DNA of 22,146 nucleotides. Source: HGM11788 sp964654945 (GTDB lineage: Bacteria; Bacillota; Clostridia; Lachnospirales; CAG-274). The notes beneath the pieces are model-generated. The model was not told the DNA's origin. It searched no databases and saw nothing but the letters and a program-made list of their open reading frames with translations. The DNA is taken from contig CAZZLN010000029.1 in the NCBI GenBank assembly GCA_964654945.1, positions 1-22,146 on the forward strand, given 5' to 3'. The position numbers were made by a program, and so were the translations under genes. This document shows, in pieces, positions 1-7,863 of this stretch (position 1 is its first letter; every line of letters starts with the position of its first letter).

Positions 1-1531
1 CATAAACCTCCGAGTCTATAACCATGGAGTTTTTATATATAGAGGGGTAATTTCCGGAACTGTTATATTCTGTTCCGTTTACAGTAACTTTAGCGTTATT
101 GTCCTTCCATATTATTTCGGCGACCTCCTCTTTGGGAATATCGGTAAAATAATAGTATTTTGAATTTAAAGTTACATTTGTGTCTCCTATATAGGTTGCA
201 GTGTTGTTAAAGCTGTAGCTACCATAATTGTCATAAGACGCAAAGCCGCCGCAGTGACCTGTGCCGTATATATGGCAGTTTCTTATCATAGAGTTATTGA
301 CAAAGCAGTCATAATAATTGAAGCCGAAGCACATAGTCGAGCCGTTGCCGCTTGTAGCGTAAGATGCGCTGTCCAAAAAATTGACGTTATCCAGATACAT
401 ATTATTTACGCCTATGCCAAACACACCGCCGATGCGATTTAAATATATATTTGAAAAATTCACATTCATAACGGCAATTCTGTTGGCATAATTTTTAAAA
501 GTATTGTTACTGCCTGAAGGCAAAGTTTGTGTATTTGAAGCGTTTGAAAAAAAGTTGTAATACTTTGTGTAATTGGTATAGGCTTTTTCGCCGGTTCTTC
601 TTCTGGCAAAATAAGCCGAAGTAAACCTGCCGTTATATATGCTGTGGCATCCGCCGTCAAATACCATTTTTCTTGTTCTACCGCTTCCTGTGGAGGCGGT
701 GTTGTTTGAATAGCCTACCCAATATTGGTCATTCGCCCCTCCCAGGTCAATATCGCATAAAAGCTCTATCGCAAACTTCCAAAGGCAGTTTCCGTCTGTT
801 ACATCGGGATAAACCTGTGCAATTTCTCCCTTAGTTGTTTCCACAAAAGCACGGGAGTGAATACCCTCGCCGTTTGCAGGGTCTAAAACAGTTACACCGT
901 CGTCAAGCAGTACATCTTCCGCCTCAGACTGTGAAACAAAGAGTATATATTGAAGCTGATTAGCCGTAGATACATAATACCTTCTGTAATAACCCTGTGA
1001 GGTTTCGTCATATTCAAGAGTGTAATATATGGCGTTTAACTCCTCATTGGTTATTTCAGGTATCTCGCTCACATTATAATTGTTTGCAAATGTTGTTGTT
1101 TCGGTTATACCTTCAACTTCATCAATATAAGCTACCGCCTGCCCTGGTGCCACATTATCTTTAAAAGCATAATTTGCAACGCTGCCTCCCTCTTTTGTTT
1201 TAAGGCTGCTTATAAGCTTACCCAAAGACTTATCGAGTGCATCGTCCGCCTTGTCATAAACCTTTACTTGTGTCTCATCTACCCAAGCGGTTTTAAGGCT
1301 GCTTGTGTCCTTCCAAAATTCATCGGTAGGCTTGCTGTTTGTGTCAAGGTTATAGCTTCCCTTGTTAGCAAACCACATATTTTTAATATCATCTACGTCC
1401 AACTGTTGAGCTGCGGAGACCTCTGTTTTTGGAAAAAGGCACTCAAAAATTCTAAAATCACAAAAATTGCCCAAAATCAATATAACAAGGGTCAGTGCAA
1501 CAAGTCTTGTAGATTTTTTAATACCGTACAT
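1..1531 (-). CDS. Secreted beta-helix-like surface protein (3' part off the left edge)
   Basis: An open frame runs from an ATG at 1531 to the left edge without a stop, giving about 510 residues; the C-terminus lies outside the window. The N-terminus has a basic start (MYGIKKSTR), a hydrophobic stretch and a likely cleavage site near VSAAQ, so the product is exported. The second half (about residues 290-480) is rich in Asn, Gly, Tyr and short hydrophobic strands with repeated NN and GG turns (for example VFDGG, GGVFGIG, HCGGF), which resembles right-handed parallel beta-helix or GLUG-type surface proteins. The start lies 5 nt after the sortase stop, with a GAGG box about 10 nt upstream inside the sortase gene, so it is the last visible gene of the surface operon. 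As a large exported protein next to a sortase, it could be a sortase substrate, but its C-terminal sorting signal cannot be checked here. The beta-helix call is from residue pattern only. Confidence 0.75.
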   Translation of the reverse strand, partial: MYGIKKSTRLVALTLVILILGNFCDFRIFECLFPKTEVSAAQQLDVDDIKNMWFANKGSYNLDTNSKPTDEFWKDTSSLKTAWVDETQVKVYDKADDALDKSLGKLISSLKTKEGGSVANYAFKDNVAPGQAVAYIDEVEGITETTTFANNYNVSEIPEITNEELNAIYYTLEYDETSQGYYRRYYVSTANQLQYILFVSQSEAEDVLLDDGVTVLDPANGEGIHSRAFVETTKGEIAQVYPDVTDGNCLWKFAIELLCDIDLGGANDQYWVGYSNNTASTGSGRTRKMVFDGGCHSIYNGRFTSAYFARRRTGEKAYTNYTKYYNFFSNASNTQTLPSGSNNTFKNYANRIAVMNVNFSNIYLNRIGGVFGIGVNNMYLDNVNFLDSASYATSGNGSTMCFGFNYYDCFVNNSMIRNCHIYGTGHCGGFASYDNYGSYSFNNTATYIGDTNVTLNSKYYYFTDIPKEEVAEIIWKDNNAKVTVNGTEYNSSGNYPSIYKNSMVIDSEVY

Positions 1532-1536
1532 ACAAA

Positions 1537-2268
1537 TCAGTCCTCGCTCTCGTATATTTCAAAGCCTATACAGCTTAAAACAGCTCTTGCCCCGTTATAG
1601 CTATAGTCGCAGGTAGAAAGGGTATAAAGCTCTCCGCCCTCTGTGGGCTCTCTGAAGTTTTCCGAGTTTTTCTCTATAAAATCATAATCCGCCTTATCCT
1701 CATAAAAGCCGCTTAAAGCAACAGTATGAGAAAAAGCAAATATATCAAGCTCCGTAACAACCCTTTCGGTTATAATATAGCCGTAAAGGGCATTGTCAAA
1801 AAAATCATCATCGGCAAATTTTGTTATATCGTGAAACATAACATTGCTTGCTCTGCCCATATTGTGGGCATAAATAATCGTGTTTTCGCACCCCAAACCC
1901 CTTTTGTCAACAAAAACGGAGCCTGCGGCGCTAAACTTTCCGCTAACGCTGTGAGTTAAATAATATTCGTTGTCTTTCCCCTGCAAAAGAGGATAGTCTA
2001 TATTTGTAAGGGGAATATATATCCACCCCATAACATCTCCGTTTTGGGCTTTAAGCTCCTTTAGCTTGGGCAGAAACTCATTATAAATATCCTTTGGTTC
2101 TGCACCCTCTTTAAATAGCTCCCCCGGTGAATAAGCGGAAAACTCCTCCGCAAGCCTTTCCGCCTCGCTAACCTCCGCCTTTTGTTCATAAATTTTATAA
2201 AGGCAAAAGCCTCCTGCCAAAAGGCATATAATTAAAATACAGCTTAAAAAAACTATCTGCTTTTTCAT
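1537..2268 (-). CDS. Class B sortase
   Basis: The 243-residue product is a membrane-anchored cysteine transpeptidase. It has one N-terminal hydrophobic anchor (residues about 5-24) and then the sortase fold. The class B signatures are visible: the catalytic His in IIYAHNM (His135), the catalytic Cys in TLSTC (Cys220), and the Arg in NGARAVLSC (Arg228). Class B sortases attach one or a few proteins to peptidoglycan or, in some clostridia, join pilin-like subunits. Its ATG overlaps the stop of the upstream gene by 4 nt (ATGA), so the two are translationally coupled, and the next gene starts 5 nt after its stop. The context suggests that it anchors one or more of the adjacent secreted proteins. 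Its recognition motif is not evident, because no LPXTG or NPQTN box is seen in the neighbours. The class call is firm; the substrate is inference. Confidence 0.93.
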   Translation of the reverse strand: MKKQIVFLSCILIICLLAGGFCLYKIYEQKAEVSEAERLAEEFSAYSPGELFKEGAEPKDIYNEFLPKLKELKAQNGDVMGWIYIPLTNIDYPLLQGKDNEYYLTHSVSGKFSAAGSVFVDKRGLGCENTIIYAHNMGRASNVMFHDITKFADDDFFDNALYGYIITERVVTELDIFAFSHTVALSGFYEDKADYDFIEKNSENFREPTEGGELYTLSTCDYSYNGARAVLSCIGFEIYESED

Positions 2269-3248
2269 AGCTTAGCTTCTTCCCCTTTTGATTTATGCCT
2301 TTTAAGTTTCAGGCTTTTATGTATGATTAACGCCAAAAGCACGGCTGCCAAACCAAAGGCGCAAACAGCACCCTTAACAAAAAGCACAAGCTCGTCTTTA
2401 TAGCCTGTTTTTACGTCCTCGGGTATTATGGGGATTTTCCCCACAAGCCTTTCAATAACGCCCTCGGTTGTTTCTTCCGTAAACGCTTCGGTCAAAGGCT
2501 CGTCAGGCTCCTCAGGCCCCTCAGGCTCGTCAGGCTCGTCAGGCTCCTCAGGCTCCGAAATGTCGGGGCTTGAAGGGTTTGGGTTAACGGACAGGCTCGT
2601 CTCAGACTCACTTGCCGTGTTGGTGTTGCCCTCGGATTTATGGATTTTGCCGCCGCCTCCTCCGCCGCCTCCGGAGGTTGTTTTTGACGGGCTGCCGGTG
2701 GTTGGTTCGGTTACGCTTGCGCTGAAAATCCAGTTGAAGCTGACCTCGCCGTGATAGGCATTGTCTGTGTCACTTTCCTCGTTAAAATCGGGCTGCCACA
2801 CAAACTCGGCATAAAGCCGCCTGCTTTCTCCGCTGTTATATACACCGCCCAAATCAAGGGGTGTTTCCCTCATATTAGGCTCGCCGTCACCGTTTACCAA
2901 GCCTTCGTATATAAGGCTGCCGTCAAGATAAAGCCTGCAAAGGGTTTCGCCCAAAAGGTCAATATCGCCCTTGTTATAGTTTGGCTCCGCCGCCATATAT
3001 ACGGCATAAACGGCATCATCTCTTGCGTTCATTATTGTAATGTTCTTTTTATATACCTCGTAGGGTATCATATTTTCGATATAAATATAAAGCTCGCCGT
3101 CATCGGGGGAGTGACCGTTTTCGTCCATAACAATAAGGTTTTGAGGCAGACCCTGAACAGACCCTTCGGGAAACTCATAGCCATAGGCATTTGTTAGGCA
3201 GAAAAAAGCTAAAATAACAGTTAAAAAAGCAACAAGCCTACTTTTCAT
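2265..3248 (-). CDS. TasA/camelysin-like protein with Gly and Glu/Pro linkers and C-terminal membrane anchor
   Basis: The 327-residue product starts with a signal peptide (about residues 1-23, cleavage near NAYG). A beta-rich domain follows (about 30-180) with a TasA/CalY-like ending: LGGVYNSGES, then AEFVWQPD and NWIFSASV. Next comes a flexible linker with eight consecutive Gly (193-200) and a Glu/Pro/Asp-rich stretch (about 232-255) encoded by 9-bp DNA repeats. The C-terminus has a hydrophobic segment (about 288-309) and a basic tail (KSLKLKRHKSK), as in sortase-sorted or simply membrane-anchored proteins. The residues just before the segment (PEDVKTG) are only a poor match to a sorting motif. 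The gene follows the previous stop directly and overlaps the sortase start. It is plausibly the cell-wall anchor or base of the fibre encoded by the operon; that role is inference. Confidence 0.75.
   Translation of the reverse strand: MKSRLVAFLTVILAFFCLTNAYGYEFPEGSVQGLPQNLIVMDENGHSPDDGELYIYIENMIPYEVYKKNITIMNARDDAVYAVYMAAEPNYNKGDIDLLGETLCRLYLDGSLIYEGLVNGDGEPNMRETPLDLGGVYNSGESRRLYAEFVWQPDFNEESDTDNAYHGEVSFNWIFSASVTEPTTGSPSKTTSGGGGGGGGKIHKSEGNTNTASESETSLSVNPNPSSPDISEPEEPDEPDEPEGPEEPDEPLTEAFTEETTEGVIERLVGKIPIIPEDVKTGYKDELVLFVKGAVCAFGLAAVLLALIIHKSLKLKRHKSKGEEAKL
2496..2557. repeat. In-frame 9-bp tandem repeat encoding Glu-Pro-Asp/Glu units
   Basis: About seven imperfect copies of the unit AGGCTCNTC (plus strand) lie head to tail. 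They encode the EPD/EPE-type linker of the anchored TasA-like protein. Because the unit is a multiple of 3, gain or loss of copies would change linker length without breaking the frame. Confidence 0.8.
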
Positions 3249-4136
3249 TTAATCCACCTCCGCAGATAATATCCCGTCGGAAACAGCCCTGTCTAAATTA
3301 AACTCTCCCTCAGCTTCGATATGTGCCGGCTCCGCCGCAGCCGCTTCTTCATATAATTCGGCTATGGCTTCTTCCGTCAAGACTTCGCTTTCCTCAGAGA
3401 TAGTTTCTTCATCGGCATAAGAAACCTGTGCCGCCCCGCCGCTTGCCGTTTCATCTTTAAAGGTTTTGGCTTCATAGGCGGCTTCATAGGCGGTTCCGTC
3501 AAACCTTTTTGCCGCTTCTTCTACCGTAAAGCCCTCGTTTACCGAAAAAACAGCCTCGGCAACCACATTTATATTAAAGACACTGTCAAAAACGCCCGTA
3601 TATTCGCTTTTTAAAGAGGGTATAACCACGTCAGTAAAAAGGGGCGTTGTAACATCGTTTGTTTTTAAAGTAACACATTCATCATTGCCTTTTGTGTAAT
3701 AATACCACCCGTCATACAGAGTAAAGTCGCTGCTTATGCCGCCAATAATTTTGTCGCTGTCATTGTCATATGTGCCCAGAGCGTCAAAAATTTTTCTATA
3801 AAGCTCATCGCTTACGGCTGCGCCGTCAGAATCGGTTATTTCGACCTTCATTCTAACATAACATTCGTCCTGTGATATGTTTAAAACTCTCGGATCTTTA
3901 AAAATATCCATACCCGGCTGAACGCTTTGTGCCTGAAGGCTCCCAACTGAATCCCAGTTAGGCTCCAAAAGCTCAATCTCAACATAATAGCTCTTTCCTA
4001 TAAAGTGGTTATTAACGCTGTCCTCGCTTATAAGCCACGCATAGCTGCCCCCCGCAAAGACCGAAAACAAAACAAGAGCAAGGGCTATAAAAGATAATTT
4101 TTGAATTTTGTTAAATCTCTTTAATTTTTTAAGCAT
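3249..4136 (-). CDS. SipW-dependent TasA/camelysin-like secreted subunit
   Basis: The chosen start is the ATG at 4136, giving 295 residues. A GAGGTGAG box lies about 7 nt upstream, and the longer open frame would run back into the preceding gene. The N-terminus has a basic patch, a hydrophobic segment (about residues 15-33) and the motif SYAWLISEDSVNN, typical of proteins processed by SipW-type signal peptidases. The body (about 40-240) is beta-rich with DPRVLNIS, YVRMKVEITD and GWYYYTKG elements, as in TasA/camelysin-like proteins. The last 60 residues are Ala/Glu-rich and acidic, probably flexible. The gene lies 19 nt after the previous subunit gene and is directly followed by the anchored TasA-like gene. 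It is probably a minor fibre or biofilm-matrix subunit; no function is shown directly. Confidence 0.75.
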   Translation of the reverse strand: MLKKLKRFNKIQKLSFIALALVLFSVFAGGSYAWLISEDSVNNHFIGKSYYVEIELLEPNWDSVGSLQAQSVQPGMDIFKDPRVLNISQDECYVRMKVEITDSDGAAVSDELYRKIFDALGTYDNDSDKIIGGISSDFTLYDGWYYYTKGNDECVTLKTNDVTTPLFTDVVIPSLKSEYTGVFDSVFNINVVAEAVFSVNEGFTVEEAAKRFDGTAYEAAYEAKTFKDETASGGAAQVSYADEETISEESEVLTEEAIAELYEEAAAAEPAHIEAEGEFNLDRAVSDGILSAEVD

Positions 4137-4155
4137 ACCCTTGCTCACCTCTTTT

Positions 4156-5097
4156 TTATTCAGCGTCTGTGTTTTCCGGCGAAACGCCGCCCTCAATAGC
4201 GTTCTCCGCAGCGGATTCTTCAGCTTCTGCCGCTTTTTCCACATTTTCAACGGCTTCTTCCTGCGCTTCTTCCTGCGGTGTATATTCATATACGGTGGTT
4301 ACATTAACCGTTGTCACCATACTTAAAACACGACTTAGCATATAGTCGGAAAGCTCTATTGAAGCTGCTGACACAGTCGAATCCGACACGGCAGCATCTC
4401 TTAAAGAAAATGCCGCTATAGCCGCCTGCGCATCGCTTTCCTCGGGTCTTTCTTTATCGTTTGAGTTAATCCCCTCCACAGTCCATCTGCTTTCAACGGC
4501 TCCGCCCACGCTTTGAATGGCGTCTGCCAAAACATCAACCTTCAGGTTGGCTCCCTTTTCATATTGAGCCAGCCAATTGTTATAAAATATTGAAACAGAT
4601 TGCAGTAGAGGCTCGGTTGTTTCACCATTTGCCAAAACATTTTTATAATAGAAAAAGCCGTCGCTGCTGTTATAGAACCAATAATCATTCCAGTTGTCGG
4701 ATAAATTAAATGTAACATCGCCCATTGTAAAGGTGTTGCCGCTTATGCTTTCGGGAAAGCCCTCGTTGGGTATGTAAATTTCATAGTCGAAGCTGCCGTT
4801 TTCATATTTGGGATATATGGCAGCTCTTACAAAAAGCTCCTGCCCTGCATTGGCACTTGTGTTTTCTATTTCAACTTTTTTATCAGCCGTCAGAATGTCG
4901 CCGCTCGTATCAGCAGTTAAAGCAACGGTGTTTGTGCCGCTCACTGCATTGCCGTTTTCATAAAGGGTTATATCAGCCTCGCTTGGATAAAACCTGTTGT
5001 TTGCGTTTTTAAGTGTTTTTGTGACGGCATAAGCTATAACAGCAAAAAGACACACCGCCAAAACAACCAAGCCTTTCTTTAAATGCCTTTTTTTCAC
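4156..5097 (-). CDS. TasA-like secreted subunit (GTG start)
   Basis: The 313-residue product begins at a GTG; a GGCGGTGA box 6-10 nt upstream supports this start, and no better ATG is near. The N-terminus (MKKRHLKKG, then hydrophobic residues about 9-25) is a signal peptide or signal anchor. The mature part has WNDYWFYNSSDGFFYYKN and LANGETTEPLL, which parallel elements in the two neighbouring TasA-like proteins, so the three are probably paralogues. The C-terminal third is Ala/Glu-rich and acidic, like that of the next gene. It lies downstream of the possible attenuator at 5216-5249 and so is probably made in smaller amounts than the major subunit. A minor subunit of the same fibre is the likeliest role, by inference. 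Confidence 0.7.
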   Translation of the reverse strand: MKKRHLKKGLVVLAVCLFAVIAYAVTKTLKNANNRFYPSEADITLYENGNAVSGTNTVALTADTSGDILTADKKVEIENTSANAGQELFVRAAIYPKYENGSFDYEIYIPNEGFPESISGNTFTMGDVTFNLSDNWNDYWFYNSSDGFFYYKNVLANGETTEPLLQSVSIFYNNWLAQYEKGANLKVDVLADAIQSVGGAVESRWTVEGINSNDKERPEESDAQAAIAAFSLRDAAVSDSTVSAASIELSDYMLSRVLSMVTTVNVTTVYEYTPQEEAQEEAVENVEKAAEAEESAAENAIEGGVSPENTDAE

Positions 5098-5138
5098 GCC
5101 GTCACCGCCTTTACCCGATTATGTTTATTTCATATTGC

Positions 5139-5194
5139 AAAAATCAATAAAAACAAGAGCCGCTTTTATCCTGCCCTTGCCCTTATTGATTTTT
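5139..5194 (-). other. Long inverted repeat in the leader of the second subunit gene
   Basis: A 12-bp perfect inverted repeat (AAAAATCAATAA and its complement) has a 32-nt loop. It lies between the possible terminator and the GTG start of the downstream subunit gene. It could be an mRNA leader structure or a regulator site. It lacks the GC-rich stem of a standard terminator. Confidence 0.4.
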
Positions 5195-5201
5195 ACAAAA
5201 A

Positions 5202-5249
5202 ATACCTAAAAGGTGCTTGCGGAGAGCGAAAAGTCTCGCCCTCCGCAAG
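5202..5249 (-). terminator. Hairpin terminator/attenuator after the major subunit gene
   Basis: Read on the minus strand, CTTGCGGAG and CTCCGCAAG (5216-5249) form a 9-bp GC-rich stem, extended inside by GCGA/TCGC pairing. CACCTTTTAGG follows. The U-run is short, so termination is likely partial. The position, after the major subunit gene and before the minor subunit genes, fits the usual way such operons set subunit ratios. Confidence 0.65.
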
Positions 5250-5319
5250 TATTGTTATTGTCTTTTAAACTTCAAATTATTATTTATCATTCAGCAGGTA
5301 TTGTTATGGTTTCTGTGGT

Positions 5320-6411
5320 TTATGCCGCATTAGCTGCCGCAGTAGTGGTCTGTTCACTCTGCCATACCTGATCACCGGTAACTATAATTGCAGTGTAACT
5401 ATCCTTAGTGATATAGGTGTCATCTGTGCTGAAAGTATCTATACCGGCCTCCATAATAGCCTGTGTACTCTGGGAATCAACAACTATATCTACTTTTATG
5501 TTTGTAATGTCTGTCATATCAACATCATCTCTGAATGTTACACTGTTAAGCAAAGGTGTTGTTGTGGCTCCTGAAGCCAGCTTGTGTTTGTAATAATATA
5601 CATTATCTTCAACCTCACTCTCACACCAGTTGCTGGTATCATAACCATACCCTTCTGTAGGATTATAGAAGTTAAGCTTTATGTAGGTATTGTAGTCTGT
5701 AGCTGTGGTTTCTTCAACTTGATACAGACTGAATGAAAGACTGCTGCTGATAGTTGTTGTGCCTGTTTCTATTGTTATATAGCCATCGTCATTTGTATAG
5801 CCATAGGCAGTCAAAGCACTATTATCAATAGCTATATCAATCTCATAGGCAGTGCCGCCTTCTTCATAATAGCCTAAAAACTCATATTTTTTTGTTTCGG
5901 TTGTGGCAGATGATGTTATATCTGTGTCGCCTGTGGATTCCTTTACATAAAGGGTAACACCGCTTGGCACTGTTATAACGTCTTTAAGTGTAGAGCTGCT
6001 AAACTCTGTAAATCCGCCGGAAGTTGCCGCAGCGTCAATAGCAGCCGCGTCTACCTCTGCATACGCTGTATTTCCAACCGAAAAACTATCACCTATTGGG
6101 GTTTTAGTTCCGGTTTTCTTTGTAACAGTAACCGTAGGAGTTAATGTCACTCTTGTATAAGCGTCTATTGTACCTGTGTTTGTTACCTGAACAACCTTAT
6201 CTGTTGTGGCACCGGGCTCCCAGTTAAGTGGCGGAGTGAAGTTTTCCACTACTACTGTTTTAAAGGTGCCGTTTGCTTGGAATGTGTTGGTAACTGAGTC
6301 TTGGCTTGTATACCACGCAAACGTAAGTCCGCCCACAATTAAAGCAGCAACACCAAAGGTCACCGCAAGCATGCGAGCTTTCTTCTTTCTTTTTGCTTCG
6401 CTTTTTTTCAT
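5320..6411 (-). CDS. Major TasA/camelysin-like SipW-dependent fibre subunit
   Basis: The 363-residue product has a very strong ribosome binding site (AGGAGGT about 8 nt before the ATG), which suggests high expression. The N-terminus is basic (MKKSEAKRKKKAR), then hydrophobic (about residues 15-31), then FAWYTSQDSVTNTF, a textbook SipW-type signal. The motif ENFTPPLNWEPGATTDK and the following VTNTGTIDAYTRVTL match the TasA/camelysin family, whose members are exported and assemble into surface fibres or biofilm matrix. The body is unusually Thr-rich, and no C-terminal anchor is present. It sits directly after the signal peptidase gene and before a hairpin, as expected for the abundant subunit. 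In the same frame, ten further Thr-rich codons follow the TAA stop, so the C-terminus may once have been longer. Confidence 0.85.
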   Translation of the reverse strand: MKKSEAKRKKKARMLAVTFGVAALIVGGLTFAWYTSQDSVTNTFQANGTFKTVVVENFTPPLNWEPGATTDKVVQVTNTGTIDAYTRVTLTPTVTVTKKTGTKTPIGDSFSVGNTAYAEVDAAAIDAAATSGGFTEFSSSTLKDVITVPSGVTLYVKESTGDTDITSSATTETKKYEFLGYYEEGGTAYEIDIAIDNSALTAYGYTNDDGYITIETGTTTISSSLSFSLYQVEETTATDYNTYIKLNFYNPTEGYGYDTSNWCESEVEDNVYYYKHKLASGATTTPLLNSVTFRDDVDMTDITNIKVDIVVDSQSTQAIMEAGIDTFSTDDTYITKDSYTAIIVTGDQVWQSEQTTTAAANAA

Positions 6412-6530
6412 AAAATTTTTACCTCCTTTTGGTAATTATAAGTTTTTTTTATAACAGCGTGATTTTAACGGTATTATTCAAAAACGCGCCATAATACATT
6501 TTTACTGCCCTGCTTAAAGGGCAAAGCCTT

Positions 6531-7190
6531 TCACACCTGTGATTCAGCCTGTGCAGTGGTCTCCGCTTCTGCTTCTTCCTCTCTTTCGATAACCTTAATC
6601 TCTGCGGAAAGCTCCGACAGCTTTTTAAGCAAAGTGAAAAAGACTGAAACAAGAACAATCATCACTATTATAAGAACATAATGATATTGAACAAACTGAA
6701 TTATAAAACCCGCAAGGGGTATTTTCAGCTTTACAACCCCTATCATACGGCTTTCGTCTATAACAAAAGGGTCCTCTGAGTCGTTGGCGTCGCCCTTTGT
6801 TTTAAAGCAGGTTACGCCCATACCCATATAGTTTTCTATCTTTTCGGTTACTCTATGGGTCAGGTAGGAATCCGCCGTAGCGCCGGGGTTAAAGGTAACA
6901 GGGTCGCCCACATTAATTTGTGCAGGGTCTGTAACCTTAACAAAAATTAAATCTCCAACAGAATATGTAGGCTCCATAGAGCCTGTCAAAACGTCATAAT
7001 ATCTGTAGCCTAATATTGACTTACCCGGGGTTTTTGAAGAAGCAAACAAAATTGCCGCTACCAATATGGCAACAATCAGAATATAAAACAATATGTCTGA
7101 TATAATTTCAACAGCCTTGCCCGCAACGGAAAGCTCTGCTTCGGGCTCAATATTTATATTTTCCTCAGAAGCTTTTTTCTTTTCAAACAA
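6531..7190 (-). CDS. sipW: SipW/ER-type signal peptidase I
   Basis: The chosen start is a TTG at 7190 (219 residues), because GGGGAGG lies 7 nt before it; the frame is open further upstream but only with poor starts. An N-terminal acidic segment precedes a membrane helix (about residues 31-50). The nucleophile lies in LTGSMEPTYSVGDL (Ser71) and the partner in YLTHRV (His112), with the conserved Asp box GDANDSEDP (134-141). A His in place of the usual Lys marks the SipW/Sec11 (ER-type) branch. A second helix (about 171-188) and a charged Glu-rich tail follow. In Bacillus, SipW processes TasA and TapA; here it precedes TasA-like genes with the matching signals, so it is almost certainly their dedicated peptidase. 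It is the first gene after the G9-containing promoter. Confidence 0.92.
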   Translation of the reverse strand: MFEKKKASEENINIEPEAELSVAGKAVEIISDILFYILIVAILVAAILFASSKTPGKSILGYRYYDVLTGSMEPTYSVGDLIFVKVTDPAQINVGDPVTFNPGATADSYLTHRVTEKIENYMGMGVTCFKTKGDANDSEDPFVIDESRMIGVVKLKIPLAGFIIQFVQYHYVLIIVMIVLVSVFFTLLKKLSELSAEIKVIEREEEAEAETTAQAESQV

Positions 7191-7284
7191 AGGCACACCT
7201 CCCCAATAAGATAGTACAACAGAAAACAAATTATTTTCCAATATCAATTAAAAAACCATTAATCAATATATGATAATATAATTA

Positions 7285-7319
7285 ATTGTATTGTACCACC
7301 CCCCCCCATAAATTGTCAA
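7285..7319 (-). promoter_or_regulatory. Sigma-A-type promoter with G9 tract in the spacer
   Basis: On the minus strand, TTGACA (7314-7319) and TACAAT (7290-7295) are separated by 18 nt (7296-7313). Nine of these 18 nt are consecutive G residues. A second TACAAT overlaps at 7285-7290. Loss of one G would give the optimal 17-nt spacer. The promoter lies about 100 nt before the signal peptidase start, and no other good promoter is seen for the operon. Confidence 0.8.
7299..7307. repeat. Homopolymeric C9/G9 tract
   Basis: Nine consecutive C on the plus strand lie exactly between the -35 and -10 boxes of the surface operon promoter. Tracts of this length are prone to slipped-strand mispairing. 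Confidence 0.95.
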
Positions 7320-7736
7320 TATAAAATAATTATTTATTGCCGATTTTTATGTGTTTTTTTGTGTATAATCCGTTTATATGGTAAAATTTTACAATAAATT
7401 ATTCTAAAAAAACCCAAATAACGAAAATCAACCCATTAAAAGCCCGGAAATCAAGCTTTTTTTTCGGCTCTTTCCGAGCAAAAACTACAGATAGGCGTTG
7501 TATCAAATATTGCAGGAACATAGACAGAATAATTACTAAATCAATTTCAAGATTTGCGCATAATACTTTTTATTATCTTAGATATGTAATAGCATTTAAA
7601 TCTCAGATATAAACATAACATTTTGTAGGGAATAAAACAGCGGTCAGGTACAAATGCGTTATATTAATCGCTTCCATTGAAAAATAGCTAAAGGCGAAAA
7701 TACATTTAAGTCTTTAAAAGTAAAAATACAGATTTG

Positions 7737-7832
7737 ATGTTTAAGGTTTTAGACTCTTTAAAAATATTTGTGGACGAAAGATGGGTAGTTATGTTCCTTG
7801 ACGGAGCGGAAATTGAATATGAATACTTTTAA
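7737..7832 (+). pseudogene. C-terminal relic of a large serine recombinase
   Basis: A 31-codon frame on the plus strand reads MFKVLDSLKIF and ends in FLDGAEIEYEYF before TAA. It parallels the very end of the recombinase at the right of the window (FMIRVLDNITIY, ending in FYDGTKIEYR). The open frame extends a few codons upstream to a stop, and no catalytic or zinc-ribbon part remains, so this is a scar of an older element. It points opposite to all neighbouring genes and is directly followed by a terminator. The similarity was seen by eye and is short, but the spacing of VLD, the hydrophobic residues and DG..IEY is consistent. Confidence 0.6.
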
Positions 7833-7863
7833 AGCCACACCGTTTTAATTGTGTGGCTTTTTA
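7831..7863 (+). terminator. Rho-independent terminator after the recombinase relic
   Basis: A perfect 10-bp stem, AAAGCCACAC with GTGTGGCTTT, encloses a 10-nt loop and is followed by further T residues. It ends the plus-strand relic and could also act weakly on the minus strand, because A residues precede the stem. Confidence 0.8.

Noticed and set aside
2428..3197. Two plus-strand open frames opposite the anchored TasA-like gene
   Set aside because: The Ser/Gly and poly-Pro runs are the complement of the Glu/Pro and Gly-rich linkers; the minus-strand gene has signal peptide, domain and anchor.
6505..6524. Small hairpin GCCCT/AGGGC after the signal peptidase gene
   Set aside because: The stem is only 5 bp and no T run follows on the minus strand, so it is not called as a terminator.
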